From positions 53,224,001-53,288,000 of the forward strand of contig JAZBRS010000020.1 in NCBI GenBank assembly GCA_037176725.1: a stretch of DNA of 64,000 nucleotides, given 5' to 3'. The stretch's first letter is position 1; the number at the start of each line of letters is the position of its first letter. Positions 21,541 through 32,645 of this stretch are shown here, piece by piece. Both the position numbers and the translations under genes were made by a program. Origin of the DNA: Posidonia oceanica. Lineage: Eukaryota > Streptophyta > Magnoliopsida > Alismatales > Posidoniaceae. The notes below the pieces were generated by a model. The model had not been told where the DNA came from. It made no database searches and worked only from the letters and a program-made list of their open reading frames with translations.

Positions 21541-22214
21541 TTGGCTTTAATTTGTATACCGGGTTGGCTCAGGAATTTTTCTCACCACCCAAGGTAGACT
21601 GACACATGTGTGAATGCAATTCGTCATGATCTGGTGCCCTTTCCTCGAATGTAGCCTACACTCTCCTAGGGGACCGTCGTCTCATGATACGCGGGTTGGT
21701 GAGCGAGAGGTCCATGATGCTCCCAGGCAAAAGGGGAAATGATCTCTTCTTTGCCGACCCTGTTGGCTCTATTTGTCACAATTAGGTGTACTTTCATTGA
21801 ATGTTGCCTACATCCTCGACAGAGACCATCATCTCGTGACCTAGAATCAATGAACGATGAGTCCATTAATACCGTTGGCTTTATTCGTTAGAATCTAGTG
21901 TCCTTTCATTGAATGTTGCTTACATTCTCGATGGGGACCATCATTTTCTGACCCGAGAGTTAGTGAACAGTGGGTTCACTAATACCATTGGCTTTATTCG
22001 TCAAAATCAAGTGTCCTTTCATTGAATGTTGCCTACATTCTCGATGGGGACCATCATCTTCTGACCCGGGAGTTAGTGAACAGTGGGTTCACTAATACCG
22101 TTGGCTTTATTCGTCAGAATCAAGTGTCCTTTCACTGAATGTTACCTACATTCTCAATGGGGACCATCATCTTCTGACCTAGGAGTTAGTGAACAGTGGG
22201 TTCACTAATACTGT
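21541..22214. repeat. 113-bp tandem repeat in B2 3' region
   Basis: The word TTGGCT lies at 21541, 21763, 21875, 21988, 22101 and 22214, giving a period of 112-113 bases with one missing mark. Each unit has TCATTGAATGTTGCCTACAT, GGGGACCATCATCTTCTGAC and GTGGGTTCACTAATACC. The first two units are more degenerate. No gene. Confidence 0.85.
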
Positions 22215-22224
22215 TGGCTTTGCT

Positions 22225-22590
22225 TTGTTGACCCAGTTGTGCTTCAAGGATCTTGTTGTTGATTGGTTTGCTTTGTTTGTCTGGTTGTGCTCCGGGGTTT
22301 GCTTTGTTGTCCGGTTGTGCTTTGGGGCTTGCTTTGTTGTCTGGTTGTGCTCCGGGGTTCGCTTTGATGTCCGATTGTGCTCCGGGGTACCTGCTTTTGA
22401 TTGGTTTGCTTTGTTTGTCCGGTTGTGCTCTAGGGTTTGCTTTGATGTCCTGGTTATGCTCCAGAGATCTTTGCTTTGGTGTCCCAATTATGCTCCGGGA
22501 TCTTTGCTTTGATTGGGTTTGCTTTGTTTGTCTGGTTGTGCTCTGGGTACCTGCTTTTGGATTATTTTGCTTTGTTTGTCTTATTGCCTA
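22225..22590. repeat. 30-bp tandem repeat in B2 3' region
   Basis: Units of about 30 bases with GCTTTGTTGTCTGGTTGTGC and TCCGGGGTT (marks at 22284, 22314, 22344, 22374). A further unit lies on the other side of the 44-bp array at 23430-23480, so the 44-bp array expanded within or beside this one. Confidence 0.8.
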
Positions 22591-23430
22591 AGGGGGTCGA
22601 AAATAAAAACATGACGTGCCAAGGGGATTACCCAAGGGGTCGAAAATAAAAACATGACGTGCCAAGGGGATTGCCTAAGAGGGTCGAAAATAAAAACATG
22701 ACATGCCAAGAGGATTACCCAAGGGAGTCGAAAATAAAGCATGACGTGCCAAAGGGATTGCCCAAGGGGGTCAAAAATAAAAACATGATGTGCCAAGGGG
22801 ATTGCCTAAGGGGGTCGAAAATAAAAACATGATGTGCCAGGGGGATTGCCCAAGGGGGTCGAAATATAAACATGATGTGCCAAGGGGATTACCCAAGGGG
22901 GTCGAAAATAAAAACATGACGTGCCAAGGGGATTGCCCAAGGGGGTCGAAAATAAAAACATGACATGCCAAGGGGATTGCCCAAGGTAGTTGAGAATAAA
23001 AACGTGACATGCCAAGGGGATTGCCCAAGGGAGTCGAAAATAAAGCATGACGTGCCAGGGGGGATTGCCCAAGGGGGTCGAAAATTAAAACATGACGTGC
23101 CAAGGGAATTGCCCAAGGGGGTCGAAAATAAAAACATGACGTGCCAAGGGGATTGCCCAAGGGGGTCGAAAATAAAGACATGACGTGCCAAGGGGATTGC
23201 CTAAGGGGGTTGAAAATAAAAACATGACATGCCAAGGGGATTGCCCAAGGGAGTCGAAAATAAAGACATGACGTGCCAAGGAGATTGCCCAAGGGAGTCG
23301 AAAATAAAAAACATAACGTTCCAAGGGGATTGCCCAAGGGGGTTGAAAATAAAGACATGACGTGCCAAGGGGGTCGAAAATAAAGACATGACGTGCCAAG
23401 GGGATTGCCCAAGGGAGTCGAAAAGGATAC
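22586..23430. repeat. 44-bp tandem repeat, about 19 copies
   Basis: Units of about 43-44 bases: CATGACGTGCCAAGGGGATT, GCCCAAGGGGGTCGAAAATA and a few A. Copies differ by a few bases or short indels. Long open frames across it, up to 240 codons on the minus strand, are artefacts of the period. It lies 1.5 kb before the 3' LTR, where Ogre-type elements are known to carry variable arrays. Confidence 0.9.
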
Positions 23431-23509
23431 TTCTTTGGCTTTGCTTGCTTTGTTGAGCCGGTTGTGCTCCGGGGTCTTCTGATTTGCTCTCAATTCTGCC
23501 TTGATTTGT

Positions 23510-23600
23510 TGGACGCTAGATTGTTAGCGTTCAACGTTGGAAAGGTAAAACACCGCGTCTAACGTTGGACAGCAAAGCGGCTGCGTATAACGTCACGAGA
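23510..23600. promoter_or_regulatory. AACGTT palindrome cluster before gene E
   Basis: Contains TTGGACGCTAGATTGTTAGC, GTTCAACGTTGGAA, GCGTCTAACGTTGGACAG and GCGTATAACGTCACG. It ends about 150 bases before the start codon of antisense gene E. Confidence 0.6.
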
Positions 23601-23752
23601 CAGGCTGCTGTCTTTCCTGTTCGGGCACCACCATTTTGGCAGTAAATCTCCGATTTTCTTTGGGTTTCCCTCTTGGCATGGATCTTGTAGTTCAAACATT
23701 TATCTTCCTTTCTTTATTGATTTTTTGCTTGCTAGGGATTGTGCTTCTCCTC

Positions 23753-25104
23753 ATGGATTTGAGTGATATCCCACACCATGCCTTCCAAGTGGCCGTCTTT
23801 TCCTCTCCTTCTGACTTGGCATAACTTCGGCTGGAGGCTATACCCAACCATTTGGTGAACCTTTTGGTGCTTGAGAAGGTACTCCCTGTTTTCATCATTT
23901 CCCAATACTCCCATTCTCGTATTTCTGCTGATTTTTTCTTACTTCATAGCCCCTATCTTCTGCCAACAACGACTGTGACTCGAAAGCCTATCAGTTGGAC
24001 TGGGTTCAACAATTCCGCTCTTGGGCTTTGAAGAAGTATCGAGAGCACTTGGAAGAGGCCGGTCTTTGTCAAGCTCTTCTCTAGTTGCGGCATCCTGTTG
24101 ACTGGAAGGTGCTCTTCAGCCTCTGTGGGCTATGGAATCCTTTGGCTCACATGTTCTTTTCCTCTTCAGGGGAATTGACCATTCTTTTGGAGGAGGTGAG
24201 TGCCCTTTTAGGTACTCGACATGCCGACCCATCCATTTACTGCAGGGATGCCTACCTTTTATCAATCGGGGTGGTAGGCTCTTTTTCTCTCTTAAAGGGC
24301 ATCTTTGGCTCTATTGTTGTGCCGGAGAACCTGATGGTAGATGGCTGTATCAAACTCTCCTCCTTGTGGAAATTTTTCTGGAAACAACACGACAGCGTCC
24401 GCTCTGAGGCTTCTTGCTTGGAATGCGTCTTTATTCTGATTGGGGGACTGGTACTCTTCCCTAATGAAGCTCTAACCATTCGCGCCTACCATGCTGAGCT
24501 CATGTGCATCTGCGTTCGCAATCCGAAGAAATGTTTGAGTCAGTCTGTTTTGGCTTTCACCATCCGGGGCTTATCCAATGCCTACCTCGGGAGACCATTC
24601 TTCGGCTCGCTGTTCCTAGTTCTGTGTTGGTTGGATGAGCATTTTCTTCTGCCTACTCTTGATGCTAGCCTTCCCATGGAGGAGCTCATTTGCCGTCTAT
24701 GTGCTTGCGAGGTCAAGCCCTAGATGGACTCCTTCAATCTCCCCTCGTCTTTCAGGACAGTGTCTGACCCAGAGTACTTCTTGATGTTGATTGGGGCGAC
24801 CAAGTATGTGAGGTACAACCCTCAACGATGCTTCTCAATGCTGGGTACTCCTCGGGCTATACCTCACTTGCCTCGCTTCTCTGACATGATTCTCCCGTGC
24901 TTGAGAGACACCCCTGGGGACATCATCCAGGTCTTCTAGCAGGCTGGTACTTGGGACAGGAAGGGGCGAAACCGAGTCCTTTCTGTATGGGAGAACTCGA
25001 ATGTGGACCGCGAAGCCATTTCTCTTGCAACTTATGGCGCTAGGTACGAGGGCGTGCAGCCTAAGTTGTTCATTGAGTTTCCTTCAAAAAGACAGAAAAT
25101 GTAG
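23753..25104 (+). pseudogene. Gene E, B2 copy: antisense PMD-type gene with one intron
   Basis: Plus-strand, opposite to B2 gag-pol. Exon 1 starts at ATG 23753 (MDLSDIPHHAFQVAVF) and ends 23878; a 71-base GT-AG intron runs 23879-23949; exon 2 runs to TAG 25102. It encodes about 425 residues. Near residue 90 are DWKVLFSLCGLWNPLAHMFF and GELTILLEEVSALLGT, the W-P-H and T-L-E-E-V pattern of the plant mobile domain, and later LIGGLVLFPNEAL. The tail KRQKM is basic. Four stops break it: TAA after SDLA, TAG before LRHP, TAG 24721 (B4 has CAG there) and TAG near 24937. Gene E in B4 (47419-48562) is a second copy. It resembles gene D, so the pair likely arose by duplication. Function unknown. Confidence 0.7.
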
Positions 25105-25224
25105 TTAGAAATGTATCATTTATTATCAATAAAATTTATTTCGTCTCTTTGGTCTCTTTTGAATGAATTTGTATGAGTTGAATGGAAGTATCAGAATTCA
25201 GAACACTTCCCTGAACTTAAAGTG

Positions 25225-25378
25225 TTGTACACTGAAAATGGAGCGACCAACGTTGTACGCTGGGAAACCAGCGGCTAACGTTTTAACTCGCAAAACATTG
25301 GATGCGCCATAGGATGCGTATAACATTCTTTCTTCCCGAGGTGTTGGACGCAGCAATTCACGCGGACAATGTTGAAAG
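25225..25378. promoter_or_regulatory. Palindrome cluster between genes E and F
   Basis: The clearest hairpin is CAACGTTGTACGCTGG - GAAA - CCAGCGGCTAACGTT at 25248-25283. Others nearby: GGATGCGTATAACATT and GTTGGACGCAGCAATTCACG. The cluster ends right at the TATA-like box of gene F. Confidence 0.65.
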
Positions 25379-25379
25379 G

Positions 25380-25385
25380 TATAAA
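25380..25385 (+). promoter_or_regulatory. TATA-like box of gene F
   Basis: TATAAA in the setting GAAAGGTATAAAGTCC, 110 bases before the chosen start codon of F. Gene D in B4 has the same setting (GAATGGTATAAAACC, 48834), 48 bases before its start. Confidence 0.6.
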
Positions 25386-25494
25386 GTCCTAGTCCTACGC
25401 CATGGGTGGCCATCTGCTCCTCTTTTCTTCTTCTTCTCCAGCACTAGCGAGCTTTCTGGCGATTTTTCTTCCCTATTCCGGCGAGATCACTCCG

Positions 25495-28400
25495 ATGGAG
25501 AAGTAGATTTCTCATTTCTACACCTGGACGGAGAAGAGGGCTCAGACGGGACCTTCGCCCTTTGGCGAGCCTTTGTCGGAGGTAGTGGCTGCTGGCCTAG
25601 CGGCAGGGGAGACGGCAGCGAGGGCTGTGGACGTCGCCGATGAGGCCGTGGCGGGCGGGGCCGTGGCTGTGGAGGCCGGTTCTGCGGCTGTGGAGGCGAT
25701 GGCCGAGGTGGCTGAACCGGAGGTGGCTTCTGGGGTGGTCGTGGAGGCGGGCCGGACTACGGCAGAGGTGGCGGAGGCTGGTGGTGATGCCGTAGGGCTT
25801 GAGGCGACGACTGGCGGTGATGCCGAGGCTGCAGGAGCGAGGACGAGGGCTGCTAGTGGTGGTGCCGCGGAGGTCAAGGTGGCGACTGGTGGCGACGCTG
25901 TGGAGGCGGAGGCGACAGCTAGTGGGGATGCCGTGGGGGCGGACTCTGGTTCCGGGGAGGCCGTAGAGATGACGACGGAGGCAAACTTCGATTCCAGTAG
26001 TTCTTTCAGTTACCAGGATTCAGAGGAGACGGTCTCGGAGACGAGGCCTGAGGTTGGCCTAGACGAGGCGGTGCCCGCAGAGGTACCGGAGACGAGGCCA
26101 GTCGACCCCTTTCTCGCGCAATTCGGCGAGGATGACGGCTAGTGGCGGAACATCGTCGACTTCGTTCGACGGGAGGCAGAGGGCGATGCGAGGGATCCCC
26201 CGGACTACTGGCGAGAGCAGCCCTCGGGACGAGGTGCAGGCATCGGGACCATGCAGGGACGCGTCTCAATCAAAGTACGCCACCGCCACACTAGCTTCAA
26301 GGGGGCAGGTAGACATCTTTTCATTTTTTTTTCTCATTTTATTCAATTATTTCATCCTGACTGATGATTCTCTTGCTCGTTTGCAGAGTCGAGCACTGGT
26401 CGTGACCCGTTGCTACTGGGGTCAGGTCCGCTGGTCCTACGCCTTGTTAGCTGCCTTCCAGCAGGAGCGTCTGGATCATATGGGATTTGGGCATTTCTTG
26501 TCCATCCTGGACTTTCCCCTCCGTCCGATGTTCTTGGAGGCGGTTGTAGAGCGATGGAACTTCCGCACAAGCTTGATCGTCATGAGGGCAGGCGAGTTTG
26601 TGCTTTCCCTGGAGGACATGGTGTGGCTAACCGGTCTCCGGGTCATGGGCCGACCAGTGACGGGGCGGGTGCGCTCGGGTTACTCAGCCTTGGCGTAGGA
26701 GCTTGTCGGACGCCAGTTAGCCATGAGCAGGGAGCAGTTTGTGGTGATCACTTCCGCGGTTCACCGAGTTATTGAGCTGGCGGAGACAGTAGCCAGACCA
26801 GGCGTGGAGGCCAACCAGCAGTTGTGGGCCTTCCACCTAGTGTTGTTCAGGGAGGTGCTCTTTTCGCACTCCTCCTCGAAGCTCTCGGCGTGGTTCCTTC
26901 CTCTCCTGGTGGACTTGGAGCGCGTGGGAGAGTACGCCTGGGGTGCAGCCAGCTTGGCGCACCTGTACTCCACCCTCTTACGCTTCACTAACGGCAGTTC
27001 TCACCAGCTGGGTAGGAACCTGCCATTCCTTCAGGTAAAATCTGCATATTTAAGCTTGCACTGGATATTATATTCTTACTAACAGCTTCCTTGTTTTGCA
27101 TGCAGATGTGGGCGTGGGACCACTTCGCTTTTCTACGACCTGCCCCTCCTCTAGTTCCTCCTACCAGTGTCCCCTTTCCTCGGGGACTGTTCTGGGCTGC
27201 TGCTGAGCAGGCCCTTGAGCCTGCAAATGACAACCGCTATGTCGGTCGTCTGCTTTTCGAGTTCCTTGTCCCGGCTCAGGTAACTTGCTTCTTTTAATTT
27301 CAGCTTCTGTTTATTTATTTATGCTACTTGCTGACATGCATTGCTCCTTTCAGGTGGTTTGGCGTCCATATGCTAAGGAAGAGCATGCGGACGTCCTTGA
27401 GATTGCCCGTGATCGGGCCATTTTCGACCTAGACGTATGAATCCACTGCTGGAACCACTGTCACTTCCAGTAGATTGGCAGGGCGCTACGACAGCTAGGG
27501 CGTCGGCAGGCTCAGCCTCTACCTCCTCCTCACCGAGTTTGGCGAGAGACACATGGTGGGGGCAGCCGTGCTCGTCTTTGGGTGGACGTCTACAGTCCAT
27601 AGCTCTTGGACTGGGCCCGTCGTGGTTCTCCTACTCCGATGGATGCTACAGAGGAGGACGAGGTGGTGTGGGCCGAGTGGATAGACTGGGAGTTTTCTTC
27701 TTTGATGATCTTCCACCGGTCCCACTTCCTTGGGCGCGGGAACCTTCCTTTGGGTGACACAGATCCCAGGGAGGCGGTGGTGTCCCGTGCGGCCCTGCTG
27801 GAGGAGGTTCAGTCTTCCCAAGCCCAGCTGGAGATAACGGTGAGTTTCTGAATTTCATTTTGTAGACTGTTAATTCAATTTGGCTGACTTGCTTTCTTTC
27901 TTCTGCAGCTCAAGGCGGCGGATGAGTGGGCTCAACAAGAGTGCCACTTGACTCAGCAGCTCTCTGTTCTGACCGGAGAGATTGATCGCCTGCGTGCCTA
28001 TGCCTCTCAGGTATCTTCACGTGTGGCCTTTATAGTCTGATTATGAATTGTAACTGACTTGAATCTTTCTTTTCAGCCTTCGACGAGTAGTGCTCCTCCC
28101 CCAGACTGCTTAGAGGAGATCTCCCATCTCCAGGAGAAGGTAAGCATGCTTTTATTTTATTCTGCTTTTGAAATTCCCTTGGTCCTGACACCATTGCTTG
28201 TAGGTTGCTTATTTAGAGAGCAGGCTGAGGGAGCGGGCTAGTGATTTCATAGCTGCTAGCTCTATCGGGAGGTTGGAGGAGCTGGAAGGGACAGTTGCCG
28301 CCAGTAGTGCTCAGATCCAGGAGCTGGAGCAGCAGGTTGCTGATAGGGATGCCGTGATTGCCCTATCTCATGTGGTATGATTTAATTCAGTGCTTCTTTG

Positions 28401-28701
28401 CGTCTTTCATGTCCTTGCTTGTATCTAACATTTTGGTTGCTTCTCTTCTTAGGGCACGGTGGGGGTTATCTCCCAGCTTGAGCTTGAGCTTGGGCACTAC
28501 CAGAGGTTTGCCTTATCAGCTGGTGCCAGGCTCAAGGTGCATGTTCCTCCTGTATCGAGCCGCTGATCGGGTAGCCACCACTCTCGGTCTGTCTCTAGGA
28601 CTCCGTCAGGCGTTTCTGTTCGGCAGTCGCCTCGTCCTCCTACTGCGCCTTCTCTGGCTCCTGCTTCAGCTCCCGAGGGTGAGGGAGAGAGTGCTCCTTA
28701 G
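25495..28701 (+). pseudogene. Gene F: antisense multi-exon PMD gene with coiled-coil tail
   Basis: Plus-strand, present only in B2. From ATG 25495: an Ala/Gly/Val/Glu-rich leader of about 200 residues, then the plant mobile domain (LDHMGFGHFLSIL, EAVVERWNFRT, LSLEDMVWLTGLRVMGRPVTG, WFLPLLVDLERVGEYAWG, LGRNLPFLQ, MWAWDHFAFLRP, VVWRPYA, RALRQLGRRQ), then after 27900 a coiled coil (VAYLESRLRERASDF, LEELEGTVAASSAQIQELEQ) and a Ser/Pro end. GT-AG introns: 26309-26386, 27035-27105, 27280-27353, 27840-27908, 28011-28076, 28140-28203, 28375-28452. Stops at 25504, 26140, 26696, 27438, about 27476, about 27600 and 28564 make it dead; nearly all are TAG or TGA for CAG or CGA. Exon 1 and the PMD exon differ in frame near 26310, so one boundary or an indel is uncertain. 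It looks like a captured host gene. Confidence 0.75.
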
Positions 28702-29174
28702 CTTTTGTACTTCAAGGGTATGCCCCAGTGACCTTGTAGAACAATTGTATATTTTGAAATAATATAGATTTCTGCACACTCAGCAAACTTGTCAAATACT
28801 TCTTTTAAATTACCTTTCTTAAAGCTAAAATGAGCTTAAGCGACCAATATGGTAAAATAATGGCCCTCAATCCAAATTAACTTGAAACCAGCATACTCAA
28901 GTGAAATAGTATGTAAATGACATAGTTATATGGAAAGATTTCAGTTGGAAGCTTAAAAATTGAATTTTGAAGTCGTCGATGCCTTAATGAGCCATTTACT
29001 TGATGAAATGAGCAATCAGAGATTCCAACTGGCCCGGGTGTCCAAAAAATATGAAACCAAAGCTCACACATGTATTTCATCTTAGTTAAGCCTCTGGGAT
29101 GGGTAAAACAGGTTCATGCAACTCAATCACGGATTAGGGGACGATCCAACCAAGTTCAGTAACTTAAGTCACTG
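28702..29174. other. Spacer after gene F
   Basis: No gene seen. An AATAAT signal near 28758 could end gene F transcripts. The AT-rich text from 28760 to 29100 is unlike the other family B spacers, so it may have come with gene F. Confidence 0.5.
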
Positions 29175-29325
29175 ATAAAATGTTATACGCCTCATCTGGT
29201 GTGGCCAACGTTATCCGCTTCAATCTCTACGTCCAACGCCGGGCAGCTGATCTAAACGTTTTACGCTTCAACCAGCGCGGCTAACGTTGGACGCGCTCTG
29301 TCTCGCGTACAACGAAGTGAGCCCA
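29175..29325. promoter_or_regulatory. Palindrome cluster before gene D (B2)
   Basis: Contains TGTTATACGCC, GGCCAACGTTATCCGC, TACGTCCAACGCCGG, CTAAACGTTTTACGC and GCGGCTAACGTTGGACGCGC. It lies 200 bases before the start codon of gene D. Confidence 0.6.
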
Positions 29326-29528
29326 AAAACTTTTCCTTCCTTTCCTGTTCTTGGCTAATCTTCCAGAATGCTGCGAAATTCTCTCAATGCCCACGTGATG
29401 GATTTCCGACGGCCCTCCTGTGCTTGTAAAAGCTTGGCCATCCCTTGGATTTTCATGCATACTCGCCCCTTTCCTCTCTACTGATTTCTTCCTAATTTGT
29501 GCTTCTTCTTTTCCTCTCTTTTGCTTTC

Positions 29529-30874
29529 ATGGCTTCTAGTTTAGTTCCCAATGACTTCATGCACAACAAGAAGGGTGTTGCAAAACCTTTGGAAGAGATT
29601 GAAGGGCATATGATGTCCCTAATCAAGATGGGGAAGGTATGATCTTCTTCATTGGTCCCTTCACACTCCTTTGTTCCTCATGCTTTCGAATCTCTTTGCA
29701 GGAAATCCTCAATTTTACCAAAACACCTTGCTTTGACAATGACTTCCCCTACTACTCCACTTGGGTGAAGGACTTTGTACTCTGGGCTTGAGAAAGGAAA
29801 TCTGTTTTGGCTCGTACGCGCTTTGATGGACTTTTGGATTTATTGGACACAAACTTGGACTGGCCCCTACTTCATGCCTTATGCGCCTTCTGGAGTCCTA
29901 AGACTCACACTTTCTTCTTTGGGGGTTGTGAGGCGACAGTCCTAGTAGGGGATGTTCATGGCCAGCTTGGTGTGACTCATATCGAAGCGGCCTGGCCAGA
30001 TGTTGACTTCCCATCGCCATACGGAACAGCAGATATGCAAACATTCATAGACCGTATCTTCACCCTTCCGCCTACCTTCCCAGTGATTTGAGGTCGCAGG
30101 CTCAACTTGGTGCATTTGTACTTCAGCTTCCAGTGGATTGAGGACTCTGCCTCTCAGGATCAGCTGTTGGTGTGTCTGCATTTACTGATTGGAGGCCTCA
30201 CTTTATTTGTCACCAAGGATTTCTCCTTGGACGTCTATCACACTGAGTTCTTGATAGGCCTTACTGAGCATTTCTGGCACTCTCCTTCAGTTGCCATTCT
30301 TGCTGCTACATATCTTGGCCTGACCAGCGTTTCCACCGAAGGAGATTTTGTAGGCTCTCCTTTCCTTCTTTCCAAGTGGCTGCAGGTCCATTTCCCGAGG
30401 CTTGGACCTGTGAAGACAGATTTGATTGAGGAAAGGGTTTGTTCTTTGTCCTCTGCCCCTATTGACTTTTCCGCACCTTCCACGTCCCTTTTTCATAAGC
30501 ACCAGGCACGAGGTTTTTCAGTTCAGTTGGAGTTGATAGGGCCCACCCACTTTGTAGTGTACAACTCCCATCGCTGCTTCGAGATGGTAGGGCAGAAGAA
30601 AGGGGTGCCACCTCGACTGAGCTTTATTCCTCGCATTCGAGTTCGGGAGCGCAGTCTTCCATCCAATGCAATAATGGTGTACTACATTCGGGCTCTTTGG
30701 TCGTCTCTGGACCACCATGACGATTCAGAGGGGCCATCAGCTGCTCCTTCGACTTGCTGCCTACCACAGGAGGATGTGCACTGGAAGTGGTATTCAATGC
30801 TACTGCCCAAACCCGAGGAGTGGGTTGAAGCGACGGGTGTGCTGCGCAGGAAAAGGAAGAAGATGATTAGATAG
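29529..30874 (+). pseudogene. Gene D, B2 copy: antisense PMD-type gene with one intron
   Basis: Plus-strand. Exon 1 is 29529-29636 (36 codons, MASSLVPNDFMHNKKGVAK), intron 29637-29701 (65 bases, GT-AG), exon 2 29702-30874. About 427 residues. Blocks: LDWPLLHALCAFWSPKTHTFF, CEATVLVGDVHGQLGV, CLHLLIGGLTLFVTKDFSLD, LELIGPTHFVVYNSHRC, MVYYIRALW and a basic tail RRKRKKMIR that looks like a nuclear localisation signal. The start was chosen because B4 has the same 36-codon exon and intron at 48892-49062. Two TGA stops (29789 and 30089) break it. D copies occur in B1, B2 and B4, so the gene belongs to the family, not to one insertion. Known PMD proteins do not suggest a firm role here. Confidence 0.75.
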
Positions 30875-31654
30875 GCAATCATTGTAATCTTTTATTTTTA
30901 GGAACCATGTATCTTTTCAAGGGAATAAATATGTCTTTCATTTTTCATCCTTGTTCATGTGTTTTGGACTGCTCTGAGTTTAGAAATACTCCCTGGTGGC
31001 TTTGATATTTGATCAAGGACCCTCTGTCCAAATTCTGCAGTTTAAGTCACAGTTAAAACGTAAGACGCCCAAACTGGCACTTATAACGTAAGATGCGTCA
31101 GCCGTCCAATATCCCTCTGTTGGTCATTATACGCTTTAGGAAGTGCGTCCAACATTGGACGCTGATATATGCTCGTTTAACGCTCCCGAGAAGCTCTCCT
31201 ACACAACCTCAGCAAATTTGTTAATCCATCTAGGGGGATTATTGCCCCTAGTCCAAAGTGACTTCTGCAAACCCAGAAACATTCTTAACACTGTGAAATC
31301 AGCATGGTTACAGAAAACTTGGTAATAACCTATATACAATGCATACTTTAAGCAAACCTAATGCTATGAATGGGAAAAAAGAAGTCTTAATGCAATGGAT
31401 AAGTTAAGGGAAACTTAGGTTTTGAGTAACAAGTGTTGGCGTCAGCTTTGTTGTCTAAAGATGATATGTCAAACGAGGGACTGTCTCTTCTTGAGATCCT
31501 AGTCTTAGCTCGTAGGCGAATACCAAGTGACCGTTCTGAATAGGAGAGGTCAAGTACGACACGGAGTCGTAAAATGTCCTAGATTTTTGCATCACTAGCC
31601 TTTCTTGTTATCAGTTTCATGAGATGATGTTGGTTGGGTAGATTTTACCTTACT
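30875..31654. other. Spacer after gene D in B2
   Basis: No gene seen. A GGGAATAAATATG signal follows gene D by about 50 bases. A palindrome cluster lies at 31053-31185. The text is close to 6342-7104 in B1. Confidence 0.6.
31053..31185. promoter_or_regulatory. Palindrome cluster after gene D (B2)
   Basis: Contains AAAACGTAAGACGCCC, CTTATAACGTAAGATGCGTC, TTATACGCTTTAGG, GCGTCCAACATTGGACGC (an 18-base perfect palindrome apart from its centre) and CGTTTAACGC. Same place as in B1 and B4. Confidence 0.65.
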
Positions 31655-31885
31655 CACTATTTTTTGGATTTTTTATTTTATCATTTTTGGATTTTTTATT
31701 TTTTTCATTTTTTTGGATTTTTAACTTTATCATTTTTTTGGATTTTTGACTTTATCATTTTTTTTTTGGATTTTTTATTTTATCATTTTTTTGGATTTTT
31801 TATTTTATCATTTTTTGGATTTTTGATTTTATCATTTTCTTGGATTTTTTATTTTATCATTTTTTTGGATTTTTGATTTTATAAG
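31655..31885. repeat. T-rich tandem array (GGATTTTTTATTTTATCA units), B2
   Basis: About nine irregular units of 24-30 bases, TTTTTTGGATTTTTTATTTTATCAT. It is the sister of 7105-7312 with TTTTATT in place of GGTTTTAT. Confidence 0.8.
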
Positions 31886-32645
31886 AGACGAAGAATCCTC
31901 TTGGAAGTTGGGAAACTGGGGACCTCATGGTTGGAAAACTTTGACAGTTTGGTCCCTTATGCATCTCAGAGTCAGAAAATACCTCAGGCTTGCTTTGGCA
32001 CCTAACTGCTCCTAGACCTAGGCCCCTGCCCCTTGCCTCTAATGTGTACAGTGCAGGATGTGGGTAGAAGGAAAGTCTAAGTCCTATCCTAAGATGTTGG
32101 CTGAAGATTTGAAGCCTAAACCCCTCCTAGTTCAAGGTTGATTCTTACTGCGCTTAGTATTCCCCAGCTTTTCAGTTTTGACTCTTGGACAGCTTCTTTG
32201 CTGCTGTCTTTTCCAGTCTCTTTCTTTTCTTGCACATGGACAGCTTCTTTGCTACCTTCTTTTTTGACCCTTTTTGCTTTCTTTTTTGGGTACTTTGGAA
32301 AGTAGTCTCACCCCTTCTGAGTGCTCGGTCAATGGATACTTGTTCCTTGACGAACCGAGATACTCTCTTATTTGGTACACTCCCCTCTTTTCTGCGCTTC
32401 TAGGTTTTGGCCTTAGATACCTATCCAATTTGTACTAGGGTAACGCGTCTGACTCGAGGGATATGTGTGGACTAGTTATTCATGAACTGGGAGGGGGCTC
32501 CTTATGATTTGCCTCTATCTCAGTGTTGGACCATTTCCTTTCCTTCTCCCACGAAGTGTTTGTGGGGTGAGGCTAAGGCATGATTCCTAGGCTTCAACAG
32601 CAGTGGGCCTTTAGGCACGGGTAGTCTAATGGCTCAGTGTGCATA
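31886..32645. other. B2 spacer between T-rich array and integrase
   Basis: No gene seen. Aligns by eye to 7313-7949 of B1. Confidence 0.6.

Noticed and set aside
22586..23430. CRISPR-like array
   Set aside because: Head-to-tail satellite units without unique spacers, in a plant retrotransposon; no cas genes.
22771..23493. 240-codon minus-strand open frame and several overlapping ones
   Set aside because: They arise from the 44-base tandem array; the translation is a monotonous repeat of one unit in different frames.
25542..26269. Ala/Pro/Ser-rich minus-strand frames opposite gene F
   Set aside because: Shadow of the GC-rich first exon of F; splice sites and PMD motifs fix the plus strand as coding.
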